NCBI RefSeq assembly: GCF_003144115.1
Contig: NW_020312019.1
Span: 1-64,000, forward strand
Origin: Tilletiopsis washingtonensis
Taxonomy: Eukaryota > Basidiomycota > Exobasidiomycetes > Entylomatales
DNA: 64,000 nucleotides
Direction of reading: 5' to 3'
Positions 1-11,500 of this stretch are shown here, piece after piece (the first letter of the stretch is position 1; the number at the start of each line of letters is the position of its first letter). Position numbers and translations under genes: made by a program. Below the pieces are notes generated by a model. The model had not been told where the DNA came from, did no database searches, and saw only the letters and a list, made by a program, of their open reading frames with translations.

Positions 1-496
1 GGCAATCATCGCTGCGACACCCGCCGTGATGGAGGGGGTGATGTGAAAGGAAGAGGTCGAGGAGCCGACGCGGGATGAACCATGCGCGGCGGCGACGAGG
101 GCGGTGATTGGTTGCTGGGCGTTGCGCAGCGGCGTGTGCAAAGGCGGTGGCGCCGGCTGTGACGAGCGTGAGCAGCGCGATTGCCCCTACCTCTTCCAGA
201 TGACAAGACGCGGGGATTGGAGGCAAGCGGAGCGGCGAGTCGAAGATTGTCAGAACAAGAACGGTCAGCAAGACGAGGCGGCGGTGAGGAGACGAGTGGC
301 GGCAATGCGAGGCGTCGCAGGAAAGGGCGCAGTGTTGGCGACGATGAGGCGTTGGCGCGTGCGTCCCGCAGCGGCGTTGGCACGGACCGCGAGATTGCTC
401 TATAGGGGCTGCGCGACAGGGGCCGGCAAGCGACGGCAACGAAGCCGTGGCGTCGCACAGACTCTGCGATGTGAGGCGCGCGCAGCCCTGATCGCA
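1..496 (-). repeat. 3' LTR of the copia element, partial
   Basis: This stretch repeats 7826-8321 in the same orientation, with 23 differences over 496 bp. It ends in CA on the plus strand (TG on the element strand), next to a purine tract, as an LTR inner edge should. About 830 bp of this LTR should lie left of the window. Of the 23 differences, 22 are transitions and 21 sit at CpG sites. Confidence 0.93.
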
Positions 497-506
497 ATTC
501 TCCCAC
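497..506 (-). promoter_or_regulatory. Polypurine tract of the copia element
   Basis: On the element strand this reads GTGGGAGAAT directly before the TG that opens the 3' LTR. That is the expected place for the plus-strand primer. The assignment rests on position and purine content only. Confidence 0.6.
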
Positions 507-811
507 TCGATCGAGTGGTCGGGGTGTCAAGGGCAATGTCGAAGATGAAGATCGAGGTCGGCGACGACGGCGACGAGGGAGAGAAGCCCCGGATGGAGAC
601 GGCTCGAGGAGGCGAAGCGAAGCAACGACGGTGACAAGGAGGAGCGGCAGAGGACGGAGAGGCTGTTCCAGACGGCGAGGAGAGTGCGGCGAGAGGCATG
701 CGGCGTCAAAGATCACTTGCTGCAGCGGCAAAGAAGCAAAAGGAGTGTGATGTTGCGAGGAGTGATGTTTGGCGATGACGGGGCGGACAGTGAGGAGAGA
801 GGAGAGGAGTG

Positions 812-3800
812 CTACGCCTCGGGCGCGCTGGCACGGCGATCGACGATAAGGAGCTGGCAAATGCTCTCGGCAAATTGCTTCTGGTCCGACTGCTTTGTCG
901 AGACGTCAGCAGCGTTGTCAGCAGCCGCGACTCGGTGGAGCACTATCTCCTTGCGCGCGACAAGCTTGCGGACAAAGTGGACCTTGACGTCAAAGTGCTT
1001 GGTCCGACTGTGGAACGCGGGGTTGTTGGCAATTTTGTGCGCCGCCTCGTTGTCGCCCATGATGATTGGGGCGCCAAACGAGTGCGAGAGACCAAGGAAC
1101 TGGACAATGTCGGCAAGAAACTTGACTTCTCTTGCGGCCTCGCACAGGGCGACATACTCGGCCTCGGCTGTCGACAGCGCTGTGAGCGACTGGAGCTTAG
1201 AGCGCCAGGAGACAGCGCCGCCGTTGATGAAGACGACGTAGCCCGAGATGGACTTGGCGCTTGGGTTGCTTGCGGCGGCAAAGTCGCTGTCGGAATGCGC
1301 GAGGATCTTCTTGACGCCGTGGCCGGGCTGCTTGCCACCGTACTCGATGCCGTAGCCGATTGTGCCAAGCACGTAGCGCAGCACGCCCTTGAGCAGTCAG
1401 ATGTGCAACTGAGTGGGCTGTTGCGTGAATTGAGCGAGCTTCGACAAAGCGTAGCACACGTCGGGTCGCGCGCACTGCCTGAGCCAGTTTAGGGCTCCAA
1501 GCAGTGACGCAAACTCGTGCCGTTCGGCCGGCGTGGCTTTGCCTTCCTTGGCAACATTGCGAGGGACAAGGCGGTCTTGAGCGGCGACGATGGGCGTCGT
1601 CTTGCGCTTGCCCTTGTCCCGAGCAAAGCCGAACCGCTTCTGGAGCGCTTCGACGTAGGCGCGCTGCGAGATGCGGATGTGCGGCGAGCCGTTGACAACG
1701 GACTGCTCGATGCGGAGCCCCAGCATCCAATTCAGCGCACCGCCTTGAGTGGCCTTGAAGCGGGCGCAGAGATCGGTGATGGCGGACTCTTGATCCTCCT
1801 TGCGCCGTGCTCCGATGGCAAGATTGTCAACGTAGACAACGAGGATAGTGAGATCGGCATCGGACAACGATGGAGTGGGTCGGCGTGCGTACACGCACGG
1901 CTCCTTGGGGCACTGGCGGAAGCCGGCGTCAGTTGCAACTCTGTGAAACACCTTGTTCCATTTGCGGCCGGCCTGTTTGAGGCCGTACAGCGAGCGGCGA
2001 AGGCAAAGAACGCAGCCGTTGGCGACCGGGAATCCGGGGATCGGAGCCATGAAGACCTCGTGCTCAAGGTCGCCGTTGAGGTATGCGGAGTCGTAATCGA
2101 GCTGCTGCCAGGTGAAGCCGTAAAGCGCTCCGATAGCAAGCGCAAACCGAAGCGAGTCGAGACGCGCCACTGGGGCAAAAGTCGCCTCGTAGTCAAGGCC
2201 CTCCGTCTGCGTGAACCCCTTGGCCACGAGTCGGGCCTTGTACTTGAGCACTCGGCCCGCCAAGTCGAGCTTAAGCTTATAGACCCAACGGCTGCCGACA
2301 ATCTTTGTGCCCGGTGGACGGGGCACAACCTCAAAGGTGCCGTGGGCCACAAGCGACTCGTACTCGCGCGCCATCGCCTTCTCCCACTCGGACCAGTCGG
2401 GCCGCTGCCGAGCCTCGGCGAGGTGCTGGGGCTCGAGCTGCACGCCGTCGGCGCTGGTGATGCGGGTGCCGGGGGCGCGAGCAACCAAGGAGTACTCCGG
2501 GAGAGGGGAGTGCTCCTCGGCGTCGATGGCAGAGAGATGGCGATCAAGCGCGTCAATGTCGAGGCCGGCGAGCTCTTCTCGAGAGAGCTCGGGCACGCAG
2601 AGAGAGATCGCGGGCACCTCGCTGGTGTCACCGGCTCCCGTGTCATCTCCCACTAAGGCAGGCGACCCGGGAGGCGTGTTGAGGAACTCATTGGGCGCAG
2701 GTTCGGCGTCGTCGGCGTGCTCGGGCGCGTTGTAGTCCGTGAAGTGCTCGATGTTGAGCTCGAGCGGCAGCCGGAGCTTGCGGTTAAGCAAGTACAGCAC
2801 CGGGTTGACGTGCTCGAACGCGCGGATGGATCGTGCCGTGATGAAGGCCTCGGAGTCGATGGCAAAGATTGTGTAGCCCTTGCGAGTGGCCGGCGGGTAG
2901 CCGACGAGGAGACCAGGCACGCCGCGCTGAGCTTGCTGCTTGCCGAGAGTGATCGGCTTGCCGTGGCTGTCCGGCACTTGCTGCTTGGCTGCTTGAGCGG
3001 CCGTTGTCCGGAAGAAGACGAGAGAGCCAAAAGTCGGGAGATGCTTAATCTCGACCAACTTGCCCGAGAAGACCTCTTCCGGGATCTGGTTCTCAATCGC
3101 CAAGTGGGGAAGACGGTTGCCGATGAACGTTGCAGCGAGGTAGGCGTAGCGCACGAAGCGCACAGGCACGGACTTTGCCGCCATCATCGCGCGGGCGCAA
3201 GTTTGCACGGAGCAATTGAAGCGCTCAGCAAGCCCGTTCTGCTTGCTGCTGTCGGCGATTGTGCGCTGGTGCAGAATGCCGTTGCTTTGGCACCATTGCT
3301 CGACAATCTTGCTACAGAACTTGCCGCCATTGTCGGTGCGGATGGCTGCGAGCTTGTGCAAGACCGTGGCGTTCTCTACGACAAAGAGCTTGAGCGTCTT
3401 GAGAACAAGCTCGGAGGTCTTGTTCGTGATGATGAACGACCACGCCTTGCGCAAGAAGTCGTCGACCATTGTGAGGACAAAGAACTGCTGGTTGACCTCA
3501 GGGCCTTTGATGGGCCCGATGAGGTCAGCCGCAACAAGCTGGAGCGGAGCTGTGGACGTCAAAGTGCTGGTCGGGTAAGGGGCGACGATTATGTTCGCCT
3601 CATGACATGCCGCGCACTCGAGAGCGTTTGCACGCTGCATGGCCTTGAGGTTGACAACGCTCAGTGGAATGAGCTTGCGCTCGGCGAGTACGACCATCTT
3701 GGCGAGACTCGCGTGGCCGAGCTTCTCGTGCCACGTCATGGCGAGTCGGTACAAGAGGTCAAAGGACGACTTGTCTCGGACGGCGCAGATGTTGGGCGCC

Positions 3801-6800
3801 GTGCCCTTGCGGATGGTGAAGCCTTTCATCATGGCGGCAGAGAGCTGTGGCCGACTGGCCGGCAGGTCGACGAGCTTGCCGTTGCGGACCTTGCTCATGA
3901 GTTGCACGCGCAGCATCGACGACCGGCCGTCGAAGTCGAGACTGTTGATGACCGGCCGGCAATCGTCGGGCACGAGCAACCGCAGAGTGGCCGTATGCGT
4001 AATGGTCGTCTGCAGCCCGGCGTCCTTGTACAGCCGATGCAGGCTAATCAGGTTAAGCCCGACCTGCGGGCTGACCTGCACGTTGCGCAGCTGCAGGCGG
4101 ATGCCGTGGTCGTCGTCATCGCCGTAGATTGTGACGTTGGCGAAGCCAATATGCGTGATTGCCATGCGACCGCCGTTGGCAACGGTTGAGTAGGCGCCCT
4201 CGATCTTGCGGACTGCAGTGAGCAGCTTTGGGTTGCTACAGCAGTGGCTGGTGGCGCCCAAATCGAGGAGCCAGAGCGACGGCTGCGACTTGTTGTTGAT
4301 GGCGAGCTGGCGCTGTAGGAGCATGATGCGCTCGCGCACATTGTCCTGCATTGCCAAGTTGATGCTCTTGTCGAAGCGGGTGAGACTTTCCACCTCGTTG
4401 GAGGAGTCGTTGCCGTCGTCGGCATTGTCGTTGCCCAAGGAGACGGCGACAATGAGCGCTTGAGGCTCGGCAAAATAATCCGCCTCCTCGAGATTGGCAG
4501 CGTACGCGTAGTGGCCGGCGTCGAGCCGGCCGCTCTCTTGATTGCTGGCTGCCTTTGGGCACTCGCGTGCCCAATGGCCCTTCCGCCCGCAATAATTGCA
4601 CTCATCGTCGGGGTTGCAAGCCGCACGACGACAAGTGAAAGCGGGACAAGAGCCAGGCGAGCCTTGCTGGCGACAAGGAGACGGGCCGCCCATGTGAGGC
4701 GGGGAGTCGCGCGTCTTCTCGCCGGGAGAAGAGTGGGCGTCGCGCTGCTTGCCGGCGTTGCAACGACGAGTGTTGCGGACGGCGGCGAGGACGTTCTCCT
4801 CGGACCAGCTGGCCATGTCGTCGAGAGTGACAGGCGCAGCCGGGAGGACGGCCATCGCTTGATCGTTGCTGCGAACAACGAGGGACGTCGCGCCGGTTTC
4901 GACGGTCTTCTGCGTCTTGCGCAGGGCGAAGTTGTCCTGCTCGTACTGCAGAAGGGCCATGTAGCACTCATCCAGCGTCATGCCGGGCCACTCTTGAATT
5001 ACGTACTGAGGGTTGTTCCTCTTGTCACGCATCTCGAGAGCGTTGTGCTGATCGCGTTGCGTCGTCATTGTGCGAGATAGGACAAGGCCGAAGGCGGGGT
5101 TGAGGCCGACGCGGAAGGTGTTGACGAGCGTCTTGTCGTCGATCGTGCCGCCACGCGAGAGGAGGGCGCCGTGAAGCGTGCGGAAGTTGAGGATGTAGTC
5201 CTCGACCTTGTCGCGCGCGTCCTGCTTAAGGTGCATTAGCTGGGTCATCGCCAGCGACCGCTCCTGCTCAGTGTTTGGGCGGATGCCATCCTTGAGCAGG
5301 CAAAACAGAACAGAGCCCAGGTTGCGTGCGTTCGTGAGCCCCATGCCCGTCGCTCCGGGCCCGATGTAGTGTGCGCGGGTGGTGTCCGACACTGTGCCGA
5401 GCAGAACGGCGCCGAGCTGCACGTCAAGAGTGGCGCTGTAGTCAATGTTGGCCGTGTTGCCGATCATTGGCTCAACAGAGCTGTCGAGGATGCCCCAGAC
5501 GGGGTACCCGCCGTCAGGCATCTCGCTCTCGAGTGCGGCGCGAAGCTGCTGCGTGAAGCTCTCCCAGTTAGCTCTCGTGAGCTTGGAGATATTGCCCATG
5601 AAGGAGCAAGACGCCAAGCTCTTCTTGGGCATCCTCGGATCGACCGGAGGAGCCTGCGGGAGCGTTGTGGCAGCGCGGCCGCCGGCAGGGGCAGCGCCGA
5701 GTCCCAGCTGAGCCATCTGCTGAGAGATCTGCTGCGCCACTTGCTGGGCGACTTGCGACTGTGTCGAGCCCGCTGCCATCTGAGGGACAGTGCCCGTTGG
5801 GTCACCGTTTGGGTAGGTGATCATGCCCCGAATGTCACACACGAGGCCTTGGCGAAAGGTGGTGATCTCCTTGGCCGCGACGGCGGGATCGCCGTGCGTC
5901 TGCATGATGGCCTCGACTTTGTCGTGGAAGTACGAGCTAGTTGCGCTGCTGGTCGCGAGCTTGACGAGGACGTCGCGGACGCAAGTCTTGTTGACAGCGG
6001 GTGGAGTGACAGAGTGGATGTCGATCCATGCCTGGTTGACCCAGTCGGCGATCGCGATGCGGTTGTCGTCGAGGATGGCCGAGGCATCGAACTTGGTCAT
6101 TGCGGACAGGTACTCGAGAGGGCAGTTGCCGATCGTGACGCGGAGGTCAAAGGGAGCATCACTGGTGTTGATGCGCGTGCCTTGTCCGTTGAAGTTCCAC
6201 TTCATCAAGCCGCCCGGCGGCAGTGCTGTGGGAGCTGCGGCCATCTTGCTTGCAGCCGTGGGCTTGGAAGAGGCAGAGGGCGTGAATGCGGGAGCCGAGG
6301 AGGAGAGAGCGACAACAGGGGCGGCGGCCAAGGTAGAGGCTTCCGGCGCGGAAGGGAGTTCCTTCTCAGGAGACTCAGGGGCCTTGCCTTGACTCTTAAA
6401 GAAGGTATTGGCTAGAGGCGGCCGAGAGCTGTCCTTGGGCAAGGAGAAGGAAAGCGAACAGAAGAGAGAGACGGGCAAGCGTCTGGTCGACTCGGTCAGA
6501 GAACGTCTTGTGGACTCGGTCGGTGACAGTTGGGAGTCGCTGCTGCTGCCGACTTGACGGAGAAGGGCCCTAGTGTTGCCGATGGACGAGCCAATGGTCT
6601 GGCCAGTGCGTGAGCCGGAGGGGCTGGCACTTGGCGAGACGGCGGGCTCGGAAGGTTCTGAGAGCGGCTCAAACTCCTCAATCCACGAGGGGTAGTCGGA
6701 CGAGAGCTTGCTTGCCCTAGCTTGATCGGTGGCTCGGCTGAAGTGCTGGTCGATCTCTTGGCATTGTGCCTCGCTGTACGACAAGAGGTTCAGGAGAGAG

Positions 6801-6907
6801 ACCCTCTCGCTGTAGAGGTCGCTGACGGCCTTGAGACGCTCTGAGCGTTTGGGCTCGAGAGAGGCTGCGTAGAGAGCGTCGTAGAGCTGTTGGGCGCTGT
6901 AGACCAT
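812..6907 (-). pseudogene. copia gag-pol coding region
   Basis: This is the internal coding region of the retrotransposon. It starts 88 bp inside the 5' LTR and covers gag, protease, integrase, reverse transcriptase and RNase H in copia order. The gag zinc knuckle is a clear CX2CX4HX4C. Gag and pol share one long frame with no separate pol start, as in Copia and unlike yeast Ty1. The region is broken with about one visible break and is best treated as a fossil of a fairly recent copy. Confidence 0.9.
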
Positions 6908-6978
6908 GCCCTAAGGCTAGTGGTTGCTTGCCGCGGGTAGTCGCTTTGCTGTTGAAGGCGACAGCGAGAGGTACCAGA

Positions 6979-6992
6979 GCTTGTGCTACCAA
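6979..6992 (-). promoter_or_regulatory. Primer binding site of the copia element
   Basis: On the element strand, TTGGTAGCACAAGC begins 2 nt after the CA that closes the 5' LTR. TGG is the complement of a tRNA CCA end, and TGGTAGC resembles initiator-tRNA-Met primer sites of copia-type elements. The exact tRNA was not matched. Confidence 0.6.
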
Positions 6993-6994
6993 CG

Positions 6995-8321
6995 TGAGTT
7001 TGGGGGCTACCTCGGCCGGCGAGGAGCGCCAAGCTCTAAGCCGCGGAGTAGCGCTACCGGCCGGGAAAGGCGTGGGAGCGCACTCAGAGCGGTGGTCGGA
7101 GACCAAGAGCGGAAGCTCGGTGCTGCGGTGACAAATCCGCAGACAAAGACGATACACTGGCACGGGTGAGAGTGCCGGTGTCGATCGAGGTAACGCTGTT
7201 GTGCAGCGCTACACCTTTGCAGCCGTGTGACGGGCAGCGGAAGCCGAGCGTGACGTCTACAAGTAGACGCAACGCGCCGAGAGGCCCAGTCAATGAAGAC
7301 TGCGGCGGCTCGGGTCCGAGGAGCTACGCCGGTGCTGGCAAAGCAACTCGATCGAGATGCAACGTCGGTGCTGGCGACGCGGCCCAATAGGCAAGAGGCC
7401 TCACCGGGGCTGGTGACGGCGGCTCGCGAAGGGGGCGGAGAGGCCTCACCGGGGCTGGTGACGGCGGCTCGGCGAACAAGGGCAGACTCTGGAGAGAGCG
7501 CGCACGAGTCAATTGCTGTGAGAGGCAATGTAAAGACAGAGGGGAATAATTGGGTGACATGTGCGCTTGGGGGCTGGCTCGCGTGAGTATAAGAGGGGAT
7601 CGCGCCTGTCGAGGAGCGAGACAGGCGCGGTGCGTTGCGCATGGCGCGGGGAGAGACACTAGGCGCAGCCTGAGTGTCGAGAGAGGAGCCGTCAAAATCG
7701 GACGGCGAGGAGGGGCGGCCGCCGGCTCAGGAGGTGATGAGCCGGCGGCGTCGAGGGGCGCACGCAAGCGCTAGGTGTGAGCGATGCCTATGTCCTGCCT
7801 GTGCTCGCAGCATCAGGGTAGGTTCGGCAATCATCGCTGCGACACCCGCCGTGATGGAGGGGGTGATGTGAAAGGAAGAGGTCGAGGAGCCGACGCGGGA
7901 TGAACCATGCGCGGCGGCAATTAAGGCGGTGATTGGTTGCTGGGCGTTGCGCAGCGGCGTGTGCGAAGGCGGTGGCGCCGGCTGTGACAAGCGTGAGCAG
8001 CGCAATTGCCCCTACCTCTTCCAGATGACGAGACGCGGGGATCGGAGGCGAGCGGAGCGGCGAGTTGAAGATTGTTGGAACAAGAACGGTCGGCGAGACG
8101 AGGCGGCGGTGAGGAGACAAGTGGCGGCAATGCGAGGCGTCGCAGGAAAGGGCGCAGTGTCGGCGACGATGAGGCGTCGGCGCGTGCGTCCCGCAGCGGC
8201 GTCGGCACGGACCGCGAGATCGCTCTATAGGGGCTGCGCGACAGGGGCCGGCGAGCGACGGCGACGAAGCCGTGGCGTCGCACGGACTCTGCGATGTGAG
8301 GCGCGCGCAGCCCTGATCGCA
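6995..8321 (-). repeat. 5' LTR of the copia element
   Basis: This LTR is about 1327 bp, bounded by TG...CA on both strands, with the primer binding site at its inner edge and host DNA at its outer edge. Its outer 496 bp match the left copy at 1-496. The four bases ATTC follow both LTR copies, so the outer boundary could lie four bases further out, or the match is chance. Confidence 0.85.
7395..7471. repeat. 32-bp direct repeat inside the LTR
   Basis: A 32-bp unit beginning GAGGCCTCACCGGGGCTGG occurs at 7395-7426 and again at 7440-7471, separated by 13 bp. It lies in the part of the LTR absent from the visible left copy, so it cannot be told whether both LTRs carry it. Duplicated blocks in LTRs are often promoter or enhancer units, but nothing here proves that. 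Confidence 0.85.
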
Positions 8322-8563
8322 ATTCGCACGGCCAGTGTGCGCGCTGCTCCCACGCTGCGCGACGCGCTCCTGGGCCTCCGCCGCTGCCTGCGCGCGCGCG
8401 GACCCGTAAATGAGCTCGGATGCCGTCCCAGCAGCCGCCCTCCGGCCTCGTCTCTCTCCTCATCACCACTCCCTGCCGCTCGCAACGTGCGGCTCCCAGC
8501 AGCGGCGTCCTCCGCCGATCCCAGCGGCCCCACTCTCGCGCCGTAGAAGCAGCAGCACGCCGC
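8322..8563 (+). other. Short leader between the LTR and the remodeller
   Basis: Only 242 bp separate the outer LTR end from the likely ATG at 8564. The frame is open upstream to an in-frame ATG at 8420, which would add 48 Arg/Ser/Ala-rich residues with no domain. I see no recognisable promoter element. The promoter of this gene must be very compact, have been split from its upstream part by the insertion, or use LTR sequence. Confidence 0.6.
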
Positions 8564-11500
8564 ATGCCGTCGTTGCGCTCCAAGCGCGGCGCGGCGGCGC
8601 CGGCGCCGGCCTCCTCCTCCACGCGGCGCCCCGGCCCGCGCCGCTCTGGCCGCGGCGCTGCCAAAGGTGCGCCGGACGAGAACAGCGACGACGTCGGCAC
8701 GCCGTCGGTCGACGAGGGCGAGTACGACGAGGTCCTGCTCACCGAGGAAGACGAGCCTGCGCCGGCGCCTGTCGCCGAGGCAAGCAGCTCGCGCAGCACG
8801 CGCGCCTCGAACGCCGCAGGCTCGAGCCGGACCACGCGTGCCTCGGCCACAGCACGCCCGAGCGAGCGCAACGGGCGCTCGCAGAACGGCACGCAGGCAT
8901 CGGCGGGCAGCGCAGCCGCAGCGAACGGCCGGCCTCGCCCGCGCGCCAGCGCATCTGGCTCTGCTCGGCCTGCGAACGGCGCCCGCTCGACACGCAGCAG
9001 TGGGCCCATCGTCGTGTCGGACGACGAAGATGGCGCCAGCGGATCGGACGCTGGCCCAGCGGCACCGGTCACTCGCAGCACCCGCTCGCGCGCTGGTCCG
9101 TCGACGGCAGCCGCCGCGGCCGACTCCGAGTCGGACTCGCCGCTGCCTGTGACGCGCAAACGCGGCCGGCCCTCAAACGCCGTGCGCATCGCCACACCGC
9201 CCGTCGAGCGTGCAAACAAGAGAGGCCGGCGTACGTCGCCGGTGCGCCGTGCCGCAGTCTCGCTGGCCGAGTCGAGCCCGCCGCCGACGGCGCGCCGCGT
9301 CTCGCAGCCGCGCCGCAGCGGAGGTGCGGCGCCAAACTATGCGGAGGCACATGCGCCCGCGTCCGACGATGACGAGCTTGTCAGCGACAATGCAGCGTCC
9401 GACGACAGCGAGGACGCTGGGCCGAGCACGCGGCGCACCAGCAGGCGCGGAGCCAATGCACGCAATGGCGCAAGCAGCCGGCGTCCCCGCCGCAGCGCGG
9501 CCAGCACAAGTCGCATTGTCGTCGACGATGGCGACGACTCTGACGACTCGCTAGAGCTCCCTTCGCCGGACGCTGACAGCGACACGGCCTTCCGCCCGTC
9601 GAAGCGGGCGCCAAAAGCGCGGCGCCGCCCAGGTCGCCCGGCCGGTCGCCCGGCGCGCAAGCAGCGCACGCCGTCGCCGCCCATGAGCGACGACGAGTAC
9701 ATCTACAGCTACTGGGGCTCCGGGCCGGCCCTCGCGGAGAAGACGCGCGTCCGCGACGTCATGCGCACGCCGGCGAGGCAGAGCAACATCGACGTCGACG
9801 TTGAGCCGCTCGCGGACCGCAGCGCATTCGGCGCCTTGATCGAGGACGTTCCCGCCGAGCCCGCCGTGCTCGTCGACGACTCGTCGGACAACTACGCCTC
9901 GAGCCAGAGCGACGAGGAGGTCGACGAGCTGCTCGGCGACTCCGACGACGCGCGCAAGTCGCGCTCGCGCCGGCACCAGCGCGTGCTCAGCAGCGACGAC
10001 GACGCCACGAGTTCTTCGTCGTCTGCGAGCGACAGCGCCGACTCGTTCCAGGGCCCCGCAAGCGTGGGCTCAGGCGACGAGGTCGTCGATGCGGAGAAGC
10101 CCATTCTCGACCGGCACTGGGAGATGTAAGTCGCCATCGCCGTGTCGCTGCGCCGCTGCCGCTGTCCTGACGCGTCTCGCTCCCAGGTGCCACAAGTGTC
10201 TCGACTCGCCGGGCTGGCAGCAGATGCACGCGCTGATGTCGATGCGCGGCAAGCTGCGCAAGCAGAATCGCAAGTCGAAGGGCCGTCTGAAGCACGCACG
10301 CACGCTCGGAGGCCGCGTCAAGCGCGTGCTCGGACAGTACGACGAGACGGAGGCGATCGACGGCACGCTGGAGGACCGCGTGGAGCTGCTCCGCGACCAG
10401 ATCGTCGACCTCGGCGGCTGGCTCGAGTGCTGCACGTGCTCGGCAAGCTTCCACTGGGGCTGCCTGCCCTCGAGCCGCCAGAAGGGCATTCTCCGCGAGC
10501 TCAACGAGATTCACGAAGCGATCCAGCAGAACACGCGCCCTGACGAGCCCTACGTCGAGCGCGTCGCGGTCGCGTGGAACGAGTCACTCAACTTTGTCGA
10601 GTGCGGCGACTGCAATGCGCCGCAGCACTACCGCTGCATGCTGTGCCACGGCGACCAGCCGCGCGGCACGTCGGCGCAGACGGACAGGCTCTTCCGCTGC
10701 ATTCGCTGTCGCCGTGGCGCCCACTACGAGTGCTGTCGCCAGCTTGAGGGAGATACTAGCGTGGAGGCTACGGCGGCGAAGAGACAGGGCGCCAAGTGGC
10801 GCTGCGTTGACGTGAGTCTGGAGTCGGAGGAGCCGGCCTCAGTCCTGCTTGCGTGCTCACGTCCTCTCTCGCCATCGACAAGTGCGAGGGCTGGGGCGAG
10901 ATCGAGTCGGTGCTGGCCTGGCGTCCGTCGCCCGATGCGCACAAGCATCCGGAGCTCGAGCCCAAGGCGGGAGAGGAGATGCCGGCCTTCTCGCCGAAGG
11001 ACGACCTCAAGCGCGAGTACCTCGTCAAGTTCGAGGGCGTGTCCTTCCGCGAGACGCAGTGGGTGCCGCACGCCTGGCTGAGCGTCGTCGCTGCCCAGGC
11101 GCTGCTCCGCTTCCTGCAGAACGGCTCGCGCGTCGAGCTGGACGACACCGTCGCCGTCGATGCAGGCCGCGTGCCGCAGAAGGCGCGTGTGCAGAAGGCA
11201 GGCGTGGCCGGCTCGCTGAGCAAGGAGCGCGCTGCCGTCGTGCTCGCTGCGCCCAAGCGTCGCAGCCGTCGCCGCAATCGTGCCGTGGAGGTGCAGGCTG
11301 AAGAGACGACCGAGGTGGTCATCGAGCGCCAGGGCCCACCTCGCGCCGCGCCCGATGCCCAGGAGCGCATCCCGCTGCCGTGGCGCACGCCTGACCGCGT
11401 CCTCGACGTCTTCTTCCGCGTCGACATCCTCGGCGCAGCTGGACGCATCGCAGCGCGCAACAAGGAGCCGCCGAACCCCTACCGCCGTCCGCGCGCGAAG

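Larger units (their letters stand above)
1..8321 (-). mobile_element. Ty1/copia LTR retrotransposon, cut by the window edge
   Basis: The element reads on the minus strand, with its 5' LTR on the right (6995-8321) and part of its 3' LTR on the left (1-496). Parts in minus-strand order are: primer binding site at about 6.98 kb, gag (about 6.9-4.6 kb) ending in a CCHC zinc knuckle, aspartic protease near 4.2 kb, integrase (about 3.9-3.0 kb) with zinc and DDE core signatures, reverse transcriptase (about 2.4-1.5 kb) and RNase H (about 1.4-0.8 kb). Integrase before RT defines the copia order. Visible LTR divergence is about 4.6%, so this is not a fresh insertion. It is nearly whole but broken, with about one visible break in pol. 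The left end and target-site duplication lie outside the window. Confidence 0.95.

Noticed and set aside
8322-8325. ATTC as a target-site duplication of the retrotransposon
   Set aside because: The same four bases follow the inner edge of the other LTR copy, and the true left flank is outside the window, so it cannot be called.
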